DNA from: Erinaceus europaeus
Taxonomy: Eukaryota > Chordata > Mammalia > Eulipotyphla > Erinaceidae
Direction: 5' to 3'
Assembly (NCBI RefSeq): GCF_950295315.1
Contig: NC_080170.1
Coordinates: 92,860,054-92,924,053 of the forward strand
DNA: 64,000 nt
Of the stretch, positions 42,123 to 52,430 are shown in pieces. A model generated the notes under the pieces. It saw only the letters and a list, made by a program, of their open reading frames with translations. It did not search any database and had not been told where the DNA came from. How positions within the stretch are numbered: the first letter of the stretch is position 1; each line of letters begins with the position of its first letter. Position numbers and translations under genes: made by a program.

Positions 42123-42325
42123 GAGATCAGGCAGTGACATACCTGGTTAAGCATCCACATTATAGTGTGCAAGGACCTGGGTTCAAGCATCTGCTCCCCA
42201 CCTGTAAGGAGGAAAGCTTCAGGAGTGGTGAAGAAGGGCTACAGATATCTTTGTCTCCCTCTCTATCTCCCCTACCCCCTCAATATCTGTCTCTATATAA
42301 TAGTAAATAAAAATATTTTTTAAAA
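42123..42325 (+). mobile_element. SINE-B copy
   Basis: GAGATCAGGCAGTGACATACC, CATTATAGTGTGCAAGGACC, GGGTTCAAGCATCTGC, CACCTGTAAGGAGGAAAGC and AGTAAATAAAAATATTTTTTAAAAG. Confidence 0.85.
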
Positions 42326-42334
42326 GAATTATAC

Positions 42335-42610
42335 CAGGAGTCGGACTGTGCAACTCCATTTTGGCATCTAGAGTCACAGACTGACCTCACATTCACCCTT
42401 GTTCTATAGCACACATATACATATGATACCAGATTAGACAGATATACAAACCTGTCCAAGATAGGCCTATCTAGACTACAAGATAACTTCTCCCACCATA
42501 GAGCACATATGTTGAAACTGCTCCATTGTAAAGTATTTATTACAATTATTTACAAATAAACCTGTGGGACTGAATTTGTGTTTCTTTAATTTCACTTTGT
42601 ATATTATTCT
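42335..42610 (+). other. Unclassified repeat-like block with a polyadenylation-type end
   Basis: ACCAGGAGTCGGACTGTGC, CTCCATTTTGGCATCTAGAG, CCACCATAGAGCACATATG and AAATAAACCTGTGGGACTG. The CTCCATTTTGGC phrase and the late AATAAA recall LTR or LINE ends, but there are no clear termini or TSD. Confidence 0.35.
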
Positions 42611-43440
42611 GGAATAAAGCATGTGTGACAATAATCTGATGTTTATCATTTATTGAAGCCCTCTTTCTGGAAGATACAAGGTTTTGGTTTATTTCACTTA
42701 GAATGAACCATTATTTTGTGTCCTTCATGTTTGCAAAAGAGTCAGCCTCATGGATGCTAAAATGACACAAAGGAAAAGATTAAAACTTAAGAGTAGAAGA
42801 TGAAAAGATTTTGATGTTTCAATTATGAAAGTTTCATTAGTTTCAAAATTCAACATTTGTTCTTAAGCTGGTCTTATTTGTTTTAATTAATAACTCTAAC
42901 AACAAAAAAGTAGGACCACAATTTGTCACTTTTGTTTAATTATTTACATACACCCCACTAATATCATTTAGTTGTATTTTTATACAACAAAAAAGAATGT
43001 GATTTAAAGGCAAATATTATCCCCCAAACTAGCTTGTTTCCAATGTTGACAAATTGTGTATGTGTAGAATTTATTTGCTTAGTTCTTTTTGCCATATCAT
43101 TTATTAGTAAACATGACAATGCTGTTAAATTTGTCAGGATATATTATAAGTATTTGGTAGATATTAGTTTGTATTAATCATTGTGCTACTAATTTCCACA
43201 ACCACTAAACTCAAAACTTTACTGGATTTTCATGGTAGAATTGTGTTCCTGACATGTAGAAAGTCTCCAACATGGGTCAGGCACTTATCTTGTACCCTCT
43301 GATGGACTACCCTCACCCACCATCTCCTCAGCAGTCAGTCAGTATGGAAATAAGATATTTTGGAGATATATGTCATATTCACTCTTATACTATTGAGAGA
43401 ATAAGTCAGAATGTCCAAGTAAAATAGTATGGTTCAATAG
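42611..43440. other. Unassigned AT-rich stretch
   Basis: No gene or repeat recognised over about 0.8 kb. Confidence 0.35.
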
Positions 43441-43454
43441 CTGTTTAACTTTTT

Positions 43455-43620
43455 TTTGTTCTTTTTTCATGTTATTAATTGTATGTTACAAGATTGTTAA
43501 GATTACAATGTACAGTTTCACAGAACACCCACCACCAAAGCTCCCTATCCCCACCCTCCCACTTCATAACCACTATAGGTCTCACAAGTCCTATAAAGAG
43601 TTTTCTTGCTTCTGTTTTGT
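43455..43620 (-). repeat. Interspersed repeat shared with 34357-34595
   Basis: ACAAGATTGTTAAGATTACAATG, CACCACCAAAGCTCCC and CCACTTCATAACCACTATAGG. Probably an inverted LINE-type 3' UTR. Confidence 0.6.
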
Positions 43621-43624
43621 AATT

Positions 43625-43738
43625 GTTGTTGTTTGCTTCACAAGTGGTGAAGCAGGCCTACAGATGTCTCTCTTCCTCTCTATCTCCTGCTACCCTCTCA
43701 ATTTCTGTCTATATTCAATAAACAATAATAATAAAATA
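43625..43738 (+). mobile_element. SINE 3' fragment
   Basis: GCTTCACAAGTGGTGAAGCAGG, CCTACAGATGTCTCTC and CTCAATTTCTGTCTATATTC ... AATAATAATAAAATAG. The tRNA-like head is absent. Confidence 0.75.
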
Positions 43739-43739
43739 G

Positions 43740-45300
43740 CTCTAAAGATGTCTAATAAGTCTAGCCTATCCATTTCTTCATTTTTTTCCACTTGTTTATT
43801 TATTTTCTGCCTGGTTGATCTATTTGAGAGAGTAAGGAGTTAAAGTACCCTATTGTTACTATATTGCTATCAGTGTACTTTTTCAATTGTCTGAGTAGTT
43901 ATTTTACATATTTTGCTGTCCCTCATTTGAACCATATATGTTAATTATTGTGAACTCTTATTGGCTAATTGATCCCCTAAGTGACTATCTTTGACTTTTA
44001 CTGTTTCATTATTTTGAAATCCAATGTATCAGATTGTATGGCTGTCCCTGCTGCTACTGCTGCTGCTTCCTCCTCCTCCTCCTCCTCTTCCTCTTTTTGT
44101 TCTCCTTCTTCTCCTCTTCCTCCTCCTCCTCTTCTTTCTCTTTTTCTTCTCCTTCTTCTTCTCCTCTTCCTCCTCCTCCTCTTCTCCTTCTTCTTCTTCT
44201 TCTCCTCCACTTCCTCCTCCTCCTTCTCTTTCTCCTCCTCTCCTCCCCCTCCTCTTCCTCCTCCTTCTTTTTTTTAGGTCTGTTGTCTTGTATGACTGTT
44301 TTCCATCATTTCACTCTGAGTCTATTTTTGTCTTATTGAGTCAAGTATGTCTTCTGAAAAAAGCATATCATTTGGTCATGTTTTTGATTCACATCCTAAC
44401 TCTGTGTCTTTGGATGGTTGAGTCCAGACCACTAACATTTAATGTTATTACAGATTTGAGATGTTTCAGTTGTTAAATGTTCTTGTATTTGCTTTTATAA
44501 AAGTCTCTTTACAATTCCCTATAAGGCTTGTTTGGTTGTAATTAATTGTTTCAGTTGCTCCTTTTCTGAGAATTTTTTTTATTGTTCCCTCTAATTTGAA
44601 GGAAATTCTAGCAGGGAAGAGCATTATTGGTTAGAAACCTTTATTACTTAGCATTCTATAGATACCTTACCAGTCCTAGCTTTTAGGGTTTTAGTTGAGA
44701 AATATGCTGATAGTTTTATGGTTTTACCTCTGTGTGTTACTTTTTTTTTCTCTTGCTGTTTTCAGTAACTTTTCTTTATCTTTAGTATATGCACGTTTAA
44801 TTATAATGTGTTTGGTGTATGTATCACTTGATCAACTTTGTTTAGATATTCTATGAGTAATAGAGAGGAGCTCAGTATTCTTGGAGCTCCTTTTATCTTT
44901 ATATGTTTACCAATTTTTATTTGGAGGAAGTTTCCTGCTTTTATTTCATCAAATATTCATTATTCTGTTTCTTCTTCTTGTTCTGGTAAGTCAATGATTC
45001 TAATGTTCTGCTTTCAGTTATCACACATGTCTCTGGTATTGTTTTGTTGTTTCAGCCTCACCTCTAGATCTGCAACTTTTTTTTGTTTGTCTTTGCTGTT
45101 TCATCTTCACTCTTGCTGATTCTTTCTTCAGTCTCTGTTGTTCTGCTTGAAAGACTTGAAAGAACTAACAAACTCTATTAGTTCATTTACTTTGTACTTC
45201 TGCTCAGCTATGGTAGCTTTTAGTTCACTAATTGTGTGACTTTACCCTGGTGTTGTGGTTTTTAGCTCTTCTGTGGTGCTATGCTGCTGTGTTATTGTGG
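43740..45300 (-). mobile_element. Old LINE-1, inverted, ORF2 endonuclease side and upstream
   Basis: Antisense landmarks in L1 order: CTGGTTGATCTATTTGAGAG, CACCATTCATT-like TATTTTGAAATCC region, AAAAGCATATCATTTGGTCATG, CCACTAACATTTAATG, then TTTAATTATAATGTGTTTGG and ATGATTCTAATGTTCTGC. These match by recall the antisense of the L1 ORF2 endonuclease part and the region upstream. It is split by the polypyrimidine tract at 44050-44274. Heavily decayed. Confidence 0.65.
44050..44274 (+). repeat. 225-bp polypyrimidine tract (TCC/TTC mosaic)
   Basis: A nearly pure C/T run on the + strand after a CTGCTGCTACTGCTGCTGC start, made of shuffled TCC, TTC and TC words. All three frames are open (low-complexity Ser/Pro/Leu/Phe) and code for nothing recognisable. 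Mirror-symmetric pyrimidine words make triplex (H-DNA) formation possible. Confidence 0.95.
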
Positions 45301-45420
45301 CATCACTTAGGCTAATGGTGCAAAGTATTTTGCAAACATATCTTGATGAGATGGGAAACTATACTCAAGTGCCAATGACTGTGATGTAAACAACTAACGT
45401 ACCATTAAAAAATAAAAATA
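45301..45420. other. Unassigned short stretch
   Basis: Ends in ATTAAAAAATAAAAATAAGG just before a SINE-B. Possibly a retroposon tail. Confidence 0.3.
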
Positions 45421-45421
45421 A

Positions 45422-45610
45422 GGAGCGAGGCAGTGGCACACCTAGTTAAGCACACACATTATAGTGTGCAAGCCCCTGGTCCACACCTGCAAGCAAATAG
45501 CTTCAGAAGTTCTGAAGTAGGGCTGCAGGTGTCTCTCTGTCTCTTTTCCTCTCTATCTCCTCCTCCCCTCTAAATTTCTCTGACTCTAATAAAATAAATT
45601 TTAAAATCAT
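45422..45610 (+). mobile_element. SINE-B copy
   Basis: GGAGCGAGGCAGTGGCACACC, CACATTATAGTGTGCAAGC, CCACACCTGCAAGC, GGGCTGCAGGTGTCTCTC and TCTAATAAAATAAATTTTAAAATC. A short deletion removes the B box region. Confidence 0.82.
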
Positions 45611-45732
45611 TGAAAGTAAATAAATAAAAATAAATAGAATACTTTTGAGCTACTTGAAACTTTTATGAATAACTTTTAGTAAATTCATATATATTCCAAA
45701 TTTTATACTAAAACACTATTATTACTTTTTCC

Positions 45733-45805
45733 AAAACATTTTATTGGTGGTGGTGAAGTACTGGTTTACATTAAAGTTGTCAACACATGGGTACAATGCC
45801 TCACC
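45733..45805 (-). repeat. Interspersed repeat shared with 24285-24345
   Basis: ACATTTTATTGGTGGTGG and GTCAACACATGGGTACAATGCC. See the first copy. Confidence 0.55.
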
Positions 45806-47260
45806 TCTGCGTGAAATGTATCTATCAAACACACTCACCTCCATCTTAGATGTTTTTTCACTATCATGCAGGCAACAAAGGCAAAGAGACACTAACACCA
45901 CAGGTGAAAATCTGTTCTGAGGGGAATAACAAATTATAATTACGAAAAGTTCCATAAGACACCGAACTTTAATCAGACAATAACAAAAAAGAGACAGGCT
46001 GAACTGAAATTTTTGGCATCCTGATCCTACTACAATTTAGTGTCTGTTACATTGCACAAAGGAAAAATGAAAATAAATGCTCATCTGCAAGAATGTTCCA
46101 GTGGCAGGATTCCCAATCAGCTTTATAACAGCCATATTGGAATTAAGTTTTTATACTAACAGATGCTAGGTTCAGAATCATAGAAAATCACTCCATTTAT
46201 GAGGTAAAATTTATCAGTGTCTGTCCTAGCCAGCTTACCATGTACTTGCAACCTCAAACTTCTGGTCATACAATAGTGCATCTTCAGTGTTATAGTCTCT
46301 GTCAAATACTATAACCATGAATCTGTGCTCATTCTCTAGACCTGCTATACTATAGGGCCCTGGTTCTTTTCCTCACCAAGGTCCACATTCTGGTTACAAT
46401 CAGTATTCATCTCAAAAACATCAAGTTATTTATATCAAAGAAAATAACCAGTAGGTAGGAAGTGCAGAAGGAGCAGTGTCAGATATTCTAAACAAGTTCT
46501 TAACTTTCTTTCATTCACCTTCTACTAAGGACAACAATATGAAATATCTCTTTTCAGTAATACATGAAGAATAATCTATTTATGCCTAATTAGATTGAGT
46601 TCCAGCCGACTTCAGACTTTAAATATAAGTAGCTATTTAGTGTAACAACATACTTCAGGGCATAAGCTCATTTTTATGTATGAGAAGTCACATCATAGCT
46701 CTCTTGGAACCCGAAGAATAATTATTCTCTGTATTCTTTTACTTGTTTTAAGCCAAAATTGTTGAGGACCTTGCTCCATCCAGTTTTTATTTTCTTTCAG
46801 TTTGATTCAACCCAGGTAAACTACTCTAGATCTCATTTCATCGAAACTAGTATTTTGCAGCTGTAAGTACAAAAAAAAAAGTTGGTAACCATGACTAACC
46901 AATAACATTTTCCCCAGTATTTCAAAAACTAAAAGCATATTATTATATTTTAAGCAAGTAAAAGTTATTGTAGAATCAAAATGAATTATTATCATACACT
47001 CAAGTTGAGAAATTCTTAATATTTGCAATATGGACCTAAAAAAGTACTGTGTATGAGTGTGAATCACTATATTCAAGATATCCTGTCTTCAAAGAGACGA
47101 TATAATCTTGAGAAAATAGGGCATGTCTATAAAAGTGGTATGCCAAGAGATTTGAGAGAAAATTAAGAACATCAATCAATTATATCTCTCTGAATATCTA
47201 ATCAACTGTACAATAAAAATAAATCAAGAAAATGATCATAATTTTCACCAAAAAATAAAT
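45806..47260. other. Unassigned stretch, about 1.45 kb
   Basis: No exon, splice pattern or named repeat recognised. The base composition at 45830-46420 is more mixed than elsewhere. Frames there have many stops on both strands. Confidence 0.4.
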
Positions 47261-47265
47261 CTAAA

Positions 47266-47585
47266 GTGTCAGCAGAGGGATCAGAGTGTTGGTATATCAG
47301 GTTAAGTGCACATAGTATGAATCACAAAGACCCACAGAAGAAACCCGGTTCAAGCCTCCAGTTCCCCCCCTCCCGCAGGGGGTTCACTTCACACATGGAA
47401 GCAGGTCTGCAGGTGTCTATTCTCTCTCCCCCTCTATCTTCCCCTTCATTCACAATTTCTCTCTGTCCTATCCAATAAAAAAAAATGGAAAAAACGACAA
47501 CCAAGAGCAGTGGATTCATAGTGCAGGCACCAGCCCCCAGTGACAACCTGAAGGAAAATAATAAAATAAATAAATAAATAAATAG
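47266..47585 (+). mobile_element. SINE-C copy, complete 3' module
   Basis: CAGAGGGATCAGAGTGTTGG head, GGTTCAAGCCTCC (B box), CAGGTCTGCAGGTGTCTATTC, then AAAACGACAACCAAGAGCAGTGG, GTGCAGGCACCAGCCCCCAG and (AAAT)n. The best copy for seeing that the 3' module follows a normal SINE body. Confidence 0.82.
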
Positions 47586-47639
47586 TCAGCAGATACATGA
47601 AAACATGCCCAAAGTCACAGATTATCAATTAAATGTAAA

Positions 47640-48008
47640 AAAAAAAAAGATAATAACATGATAATTTTTCACCTGTAAGCATACCATGCACTAGAAAGGA
47701 CAGTACCAACAAATAATTGGCAAGGATATGAGGGAAAAAGAACCTTCTATACTGCTGATGGAAATACAAATAGGTCCAAAACCTGAGGAAAAAAATTCTA
47801 GAGATTTCTCAGGACTCTAGAAATGGACCTACCCAATAACCTAGCAATTCCTCTCCTAGGGATATATCCAAAAAAATAAAAGGAAGAATAGAAAAAAATC
47901 TAAAGAAATCTATATATATGTATGTTCATAGTAGCACCATTTGTAAACCCAATCTTGAAAGCAGCGTAAATACCTAATGACAGATGAGCGGCTAAGGCAG
48001 TTGTGGTA
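47640..48008 (+). mobile_element. Old LINE-1 ORF2 3' fragment
   Basis: CTTCTATACTGCTGATGGAAATAC, GAAATGGACCTACCCAATAACC, CAATTCCTCTCCTAGGGATATATCC and GTTCATAGTAGCACC, ending at GTTGTGGTA where a SINE-B follows. Confidence 0.8.
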
Positions 48009-48215
48009 GGGGCACAGGTGGAAGCACAAATTTTACAGTGTACAAGGACCCTGGTTCAGGCCTCTGGTCCCCTCCTGTAGGAGGGAAGCTTCACAATTAG
48101 TGAATCAGGGCTACAGATGTCTCTCTGTCTCTCTCTCCCTCTCTGTCTCCCCTGCACCTCTCAATTTCTCTGTCTCTATCCAATAATAAATAAGTTAAAA
48201 TATTTTTTTAAAAAC
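48009..48215 (+). mobile_element. SINE-B copy
   Basis: GGGGCACAGGTGGAAGCAC, AGTGTACAAGGACCCTGG, TGTAGGAGGGAAGCTTCAC and TGTCTCTATCCAATAATAAATAAG. Confidence 0.83.
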
Positions 48216-48237
48216 TCATATATTCCTGTTTATTTAT

Positions 48238-49330
48238 TTATTTTTTATTTAAGGAAGGATAAATTAACAAGACCATAGGGTAGAAGGGGTACAACTCCAC
48301 ACAATTCCCACCACCCAATCTCCATATCCCAGCCCCTCCCCTGATAGCTTTCCCATTCTCTATCCCTCTGGGAGCATGGACCCAGGGTCATTGTGGGTTG
48401 CAGAAGGTGGAAGGTCTGGCTTCTATAATTGCTTCCCCACTGAACATGGACGTTGACTGGTCGGTCCATACTCCCAGTCTGCCTCTCTCTTTCCCTAGTA
48501 GGGTGGGTCTCTGGGGAAGCAGAGCTCCAGGACACATTGGTGGGGTCTTCAGTCCAGGGAAGTCTGGCTGGCATCCTGATGGCAACTGGAACCTGGTGGC
48601 TAAAAAGAGAGTTAACATACAAAGCCAAACAAATTGTTAAGCAATCATGGACCCAAAGGTTGGAATAGTGGAAAGGAAGTGTTGGGGGCGGGGGGGCTCA
48701 CTACAAACTCTAGTGTACTTCTGCTTTCAGGTATATATTTTGCACTAGTTTATGGATACTTGTGAACATATGCTCTATCTCCTGGAACCTGGTATATATC
48801 TAGGTTTTGGGACTTTGTTAGACAGTGATCCACCTGGGATGGAATTAGAGAATGCTATGAAAGGAAAGGTTTCACTGAGTAATGAAGCTGAAGGGTTGTC
48901 ATTCCACACCTGAAGTCTCTGGACACAGTCTGAGGTAAAGTGTGTTGAGGTGGCAATCGTTGCATTGATTAGGTTGCAATCGGCTGATGCAATATTATTT
49001 GATATGGATTGGGAGAGGCATACGGGAAAGTGAGCCCTACCCTAGGGTCCCAGGACTGGGGGAAGTTTAGGCTCTATAGTGGAAATATGAGGTTCCTGCT
49101 GTCTTAGGTTTCAAGAAGACAATGGATAGTTACTGTTATCATCACATTATTTGGTAATTGGGTTAACTTTGAAAAGTCCTTTTGTTAGGGTTTGCTGTAT
49201 AGTAGCCAGTATCTTGTAAATAGCTTTGCCACTGGTTGCCTCTGATCTACTTGGTCTAGGCTTCTGAGAGAGTCTGCATATCAAATACACAGCCTATATA
49301 CTAAGACTCAGTCTGTGTTTTAAAAACTTT
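48238..49330 (-). mobile_element. Family R copy, inverted, long 5' region
   Basis: Inverted tail TTTATTTAAGGAAGGATAAATTAAC, CCATAGGGTAGAAGGGG, then the standard 3' blocks. From 48741 the part shared with 27500-27745 follows (CCAAAACCTAGATAT in reverse, GGACACAGTCTGAGG). It probably extends to near 49330 (TCAGTCTGTG). At about 1.1 kb it is the best copy for reconstructing the second sublineage. The 127-codon frame on the minus strand is not kept in other copies. Confidence 0.8.
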
Positions 49331-49339
49331 GAGACATAC

Positions 49340-49845
49340 AATTAATTTTTCCCCTCTCATATTAATTAACTAGTGATTTATATAACTACACTTTACTAGA
49401 AGTGTACATAAACACCATTCCCACCACCAAAAGACTGTGTCCCATCACACCCACCCACCCCCACCGGCCCAGGAAGCCACATGTCTACCCCTTACCACAG
49501 GGTTTTTACTTTGGTGCCCTGCTCTCAATTTAGTCAGATCCTGCTTTTAGTTTCCCTTTCAGATCTTCTTTCTCAACTTCTGTTGATAAGTGGGATCATT
49601 CCATACTCATCTTTATCTTTCTGACTTAGCTCACTTAACATAATTCCTTCTAGCTCTGTCCAAGATGGGTCAGAGAAGGGGGGGTTCATTGTTCTTGATA
49701 GCTGTATAGTATTCCATTGTGTATATATACCACAGCTTTCTCAGCCACTCATATGTTGTTGGGCACCTGGGTTGCTTCCAGGTTTTAGCTATTATGAATT
49801 GTGCTGCTATGAACATAGGAGTACACAACTCTTTTTGGTTGGGTG
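49340..49845 (-). mobile_element. LINE-1 3' end, inverted
   Basis: CACCATTCCCACCACCAAAAG, TGGGATCATTCCATACTCATC, GTATAGTATTCCATTGTGTATATATACCAC and GGGCACCTGGGTTGCTTCC. The same order is found in the young L1 at 51583-52195. Confidence 0.82.
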
Positions 49846-49864
49846 TTATGGATATTATTGTTTT

Positions 49865-50055
49865 TAAAAGTTGTGATATACACAGTGGAATACTGCTTTT
49901 CCATTTAAAATGATGAAGTCATCTCCTTATCCCAAGCTATCAGGATAGGGGATGGAATACAGAGGTCTGGTGGTAGGAATTGTGTGAAGTTGTTCCCCTC
50001 TTATACTATGGTTTTGTCAATGTTTCCTTTTTATAAATAAACAATTAAAAAAAGA
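49865..50055 (+). mobile_element. L1 body joined to a family R tail
   Basis: GATATACACAGTGGAATACTGC and AAAATGATGAAGTCATCTCC are L1 ORF2 3' sequence. They run without a visible break into AAGCTATCAGGATAGGGGATGG and GGTAGGAATTGTGTGAAGTTG, the family R 3' terminus, ending TTTTTATAAATAAACAATTAAAAAAAG. Confidence 0.7.
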
Positions 50056-50059
50056 ACAA

Positions 50060-50267
50060 CTGAAATTTCCCAATAAATTAAAAACAGAAATTAATCACTC
50101 TCCAGTAATCCCAATTTAAGCATTTGCCTAAAGAACATTAAAGTACTAGTTTGAAAAACTATATATACCTTAATGTTCACTACAGTAATGTTTATAATAG
50201 CCAAGAACTAGAAAAACCTAGTATCCATTTATTCCATATTTTACTGGATATAAAATATGTGGTAGAT
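50060..50267 (+). mobile_element. Old LINE-1 ORF2 fragment
   Basis: CTTAATGTTCACTACAGTAATG and ATAATAGCCAAGAACTAGAAAAACC match the L1 ORF2 3' region in sense orientation. Strongly diverged. Confidence 0.6.
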
Positions 50268-50392
50268 GGGGCCAGGTGATGGCACACTTTGTTAAGGACA
50301 TGTGCTACCATGTGCAAAGCACCTAGGTTCAAGCCCCCTGTTCCCACTTGCAGAAGGAAAGTGTCAAAACTGGCAAAGCAGTAACACAGGTG
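50268..50392 (+). mobile_element. SINE-B head and body
   Basis: GATGGGGCCAGGTGATGGCAC, GTGCTACCATGTGCAAAGC, AGGTTCAAGCCCCCTG and GCAGTAACACAGGTGTATC. The pyrimidine-rich 3' half is replaced by the (TATC)n repeat. Confidence 0.82.
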
Positions 50393-50432
<40 letters not shown>

Positions 50433-50452
50433 ATCTATCTATCTATCATCTA
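50393..50452. repeat. (TATC)n microsatellite grown from a SINE
   Basis: About fourteen TATC units with two ATC interruptions, positioned exactly where SINE-B copies have TGTCTCTCTCTCC. Confidence 0.93.
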
Positions 50453-51582
50453 TTTAAATTTTTAATGAATTTATTTTTACTAGTGATTTAATATTAATTT
50501 ATAAAATTGTAAGATAATATGGGTACAATCCCACACAGTTCCCACCACCAAAGATCTGTGTCCCATGCCCTCCACTGGAAACTACAGCAATTCTTCCAAC
50601 ATCGTCAATGTGGGCTGAATATATATTATTAATAGTCCTGCCTTCACTTCCTTTATAAGTCACTTTTACACATAACAAGTGTCTTTCCTTTTTTTCCCTT
50701 TTCTTTCACAGATAAACAAAGCCATGCCTTGCTTCCTCTGGTGTTCTCCAGCTTCTCTTCCCTTTCACTAGTGGTATAAAAACAAGATTCCTGGTGATGA
50801 ATGCTTTGGGTCCTGGTGGAATGAGTATACAGAGCCCTCAGAACCCTCAATTGTTTACTCCTCTAGGAGTGTGAACCAAAAATTTTTTTGGTGTGTAGAG
50901 TAGGGAGTTATGGCTTCCATAATTGCTTCTCTGCTGGACATGGGCATTGGTAAGTCAATCCTCAAGCCTGTTGCTATCTTTCCCTAGTTGGATAGGGCTC
51001 TGGAAAAATGAGATTCCAAGAAGTATTGGTAAGGTCATCTGCTCAGGGAAGTCATAATAGAATCACAATATCATCTAGAACTTGGTGGCCAAGATGCTAT
51101 AAAATGGAAAGCAGTACAAAATGTTTAATAAACAGGAACCATACAGTAGGAATAGAGCAGATGGAAATAGGGACATTAGGATGGCAGGAAGCTAGGAAAT
51201 CTATTTTATGTATGCTCCTAGGAGCTATGTCTTAGTAATCTTTGCTTGAGCTTCACAGCTAACATGGGGGTGGACTGTAAATGTTGTCTGGGAAGATGGT
51301 ATCAGAGTTGAGAGTAGAGCTAGGAAGAAGGATTAGGGTAGAGAGTTGATTGCAAACTTTAAGAAAATGTATAAATGCCATTAACTGTTCACGACAATGG
51401 TCAAACCTGGGGCTCAGATCTATTCATATTTCGCACTGAAACTTGTACAACATCTCAGTCTCTGTCAGACTGAGCTCACTGTCCATAGTTACAGCTCAGA
51501 ACCAACTAGGCTGCAGAACAAGTCTTCCTCAAATGGCAGAGTAGGATGACCCAGATTCCCTTCAGAGAGTGGGGCAGTTCTT

Positions 51583-52195
51583 TTTTTTTTAATAATTTAT
51601 TTCTTTATTGGGGAATTAATGTTTTACATTCAACAGTAAATACAATAGTTTGTACATGCATAACATTCCCCAGATTCCCATTTAACAATATAACCCCCAC
51701 TATGTCATTCATCATCTTTCATGGACCTGTATTCTCCCCACCCATCTACCCACCCCAGAGTCTTTTACTTTGGTGTAATACTCCAATTCCATTTCAGGTT
51801 GGACTTGTGTTTTCTTTTCTAATCTTGTTTTTCAACTTCAGCCTGAGAGTGAGATCATCCCATATTCATCCTTCTGTTTCTGACTTATTTCACTCAACAT
51901 GATTTTTTCAAGGTCCATCCAAGATCGGCTGAAAATGGTGAAGTCACCATTTTTTACAGCTGAGTAGTATTCCATTGTGTATATATACCACAACTTGCTC
52001 AGCCACTCATCTGTTGTTGGACACCTGGGTTGTTTCCAGGTTTTGGCTATTACAAATTGTGCTGCCAAGAACATATGTGTACACAGATCTTTTTGGATGG
52101 ATGTGTTGGGTTCCTTAGGATATATCCCCAGGAGGGGAATTGCAGGGTCATAGGGTAGGTCCATTTCTAGCCTTCTGAGAGTTATCCAGACTTTT
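51583..52195 (-). mobile_element. Young 5'-truncated LINE-1 with perfect TSD (613 bp)
   Basis: A perfect 16-bp TSD (GAGTGGGGCAGTTCTT) at 51567-51582 and 52196-52211 flanks it. The left edge is the inverted A tail (TTTTTTTTAATAATTTATTTC) and TTTATTGGGGAATTAATG is the inverted 3' end. It consists of a 3' UTR of about 255 bp and the last part of ORF2. Confidence 0.95.
51838..52164 (-). pseudogene. C-terminal end of LINE-1 ORF2 (108 codons, open to the stop)
   Basis: Frame with [51 protein letters not shown] and MLSEISQKQKDEYGM, the conserved end of mammalian L1 ORF2p after the reverse transcriptase and cysteine-rich regions. It is intact because the insertion is recent. The endonuclease and polymerase domains are missing through 5' truncation. 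Confidence 0.9.
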
Positions 52196-52430
52196 GAGTG
52201 GGGCAGTTCTTACCATTGATATTTCACAGTGAGGGCATGGTCTTGAAGAAGCCAACAGAAGACCTTATAATGATGCTCCCAATGGATGTGACCAATGATT
52301 GTGAAAACAGGGATCTATTATAAGTCTAGGCCATATTACCTATATGGAAATCCAAGGGGTCTTGGACCTCAAGTGATGAAGTGGCTTGACAGTGGCCAAT
52401 AAAAGCCATTGTTAAGTGATGTAGTCTCTT

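Larger units (their letters stand above)
50470..52430 (-). mobile_element. Family R copy, inverted, old and long, split by an L1
   Basis: ACAATCCCACACAGTTCCCACCACC, GGACATGGGCATTGG, CCAAGATGCTATAAAATGG and CTAGGAAATCTATTTTATG, then GACTGTAAATGTTGTCTGGG and GACTGAGCTCACTG, continuing after the L1 with GTGAGGGCATGGTC and GGATCTATTATAAGTCTAGGCC. About 1.35 kb without the L1. It follows the block order of 37575-38518 but is more diverged. The segment 50590-50860 is not clearly homologous and may be another insertion. Confidence 0.75.

Noticed and set aside
43981..44476. Three overlapping open frames of 98-150 codons (Ser/Pro/Leu/Phe-rich)
   Set aside because: They exist only because the polypyrimidine tract contains no stop codons in any frame.
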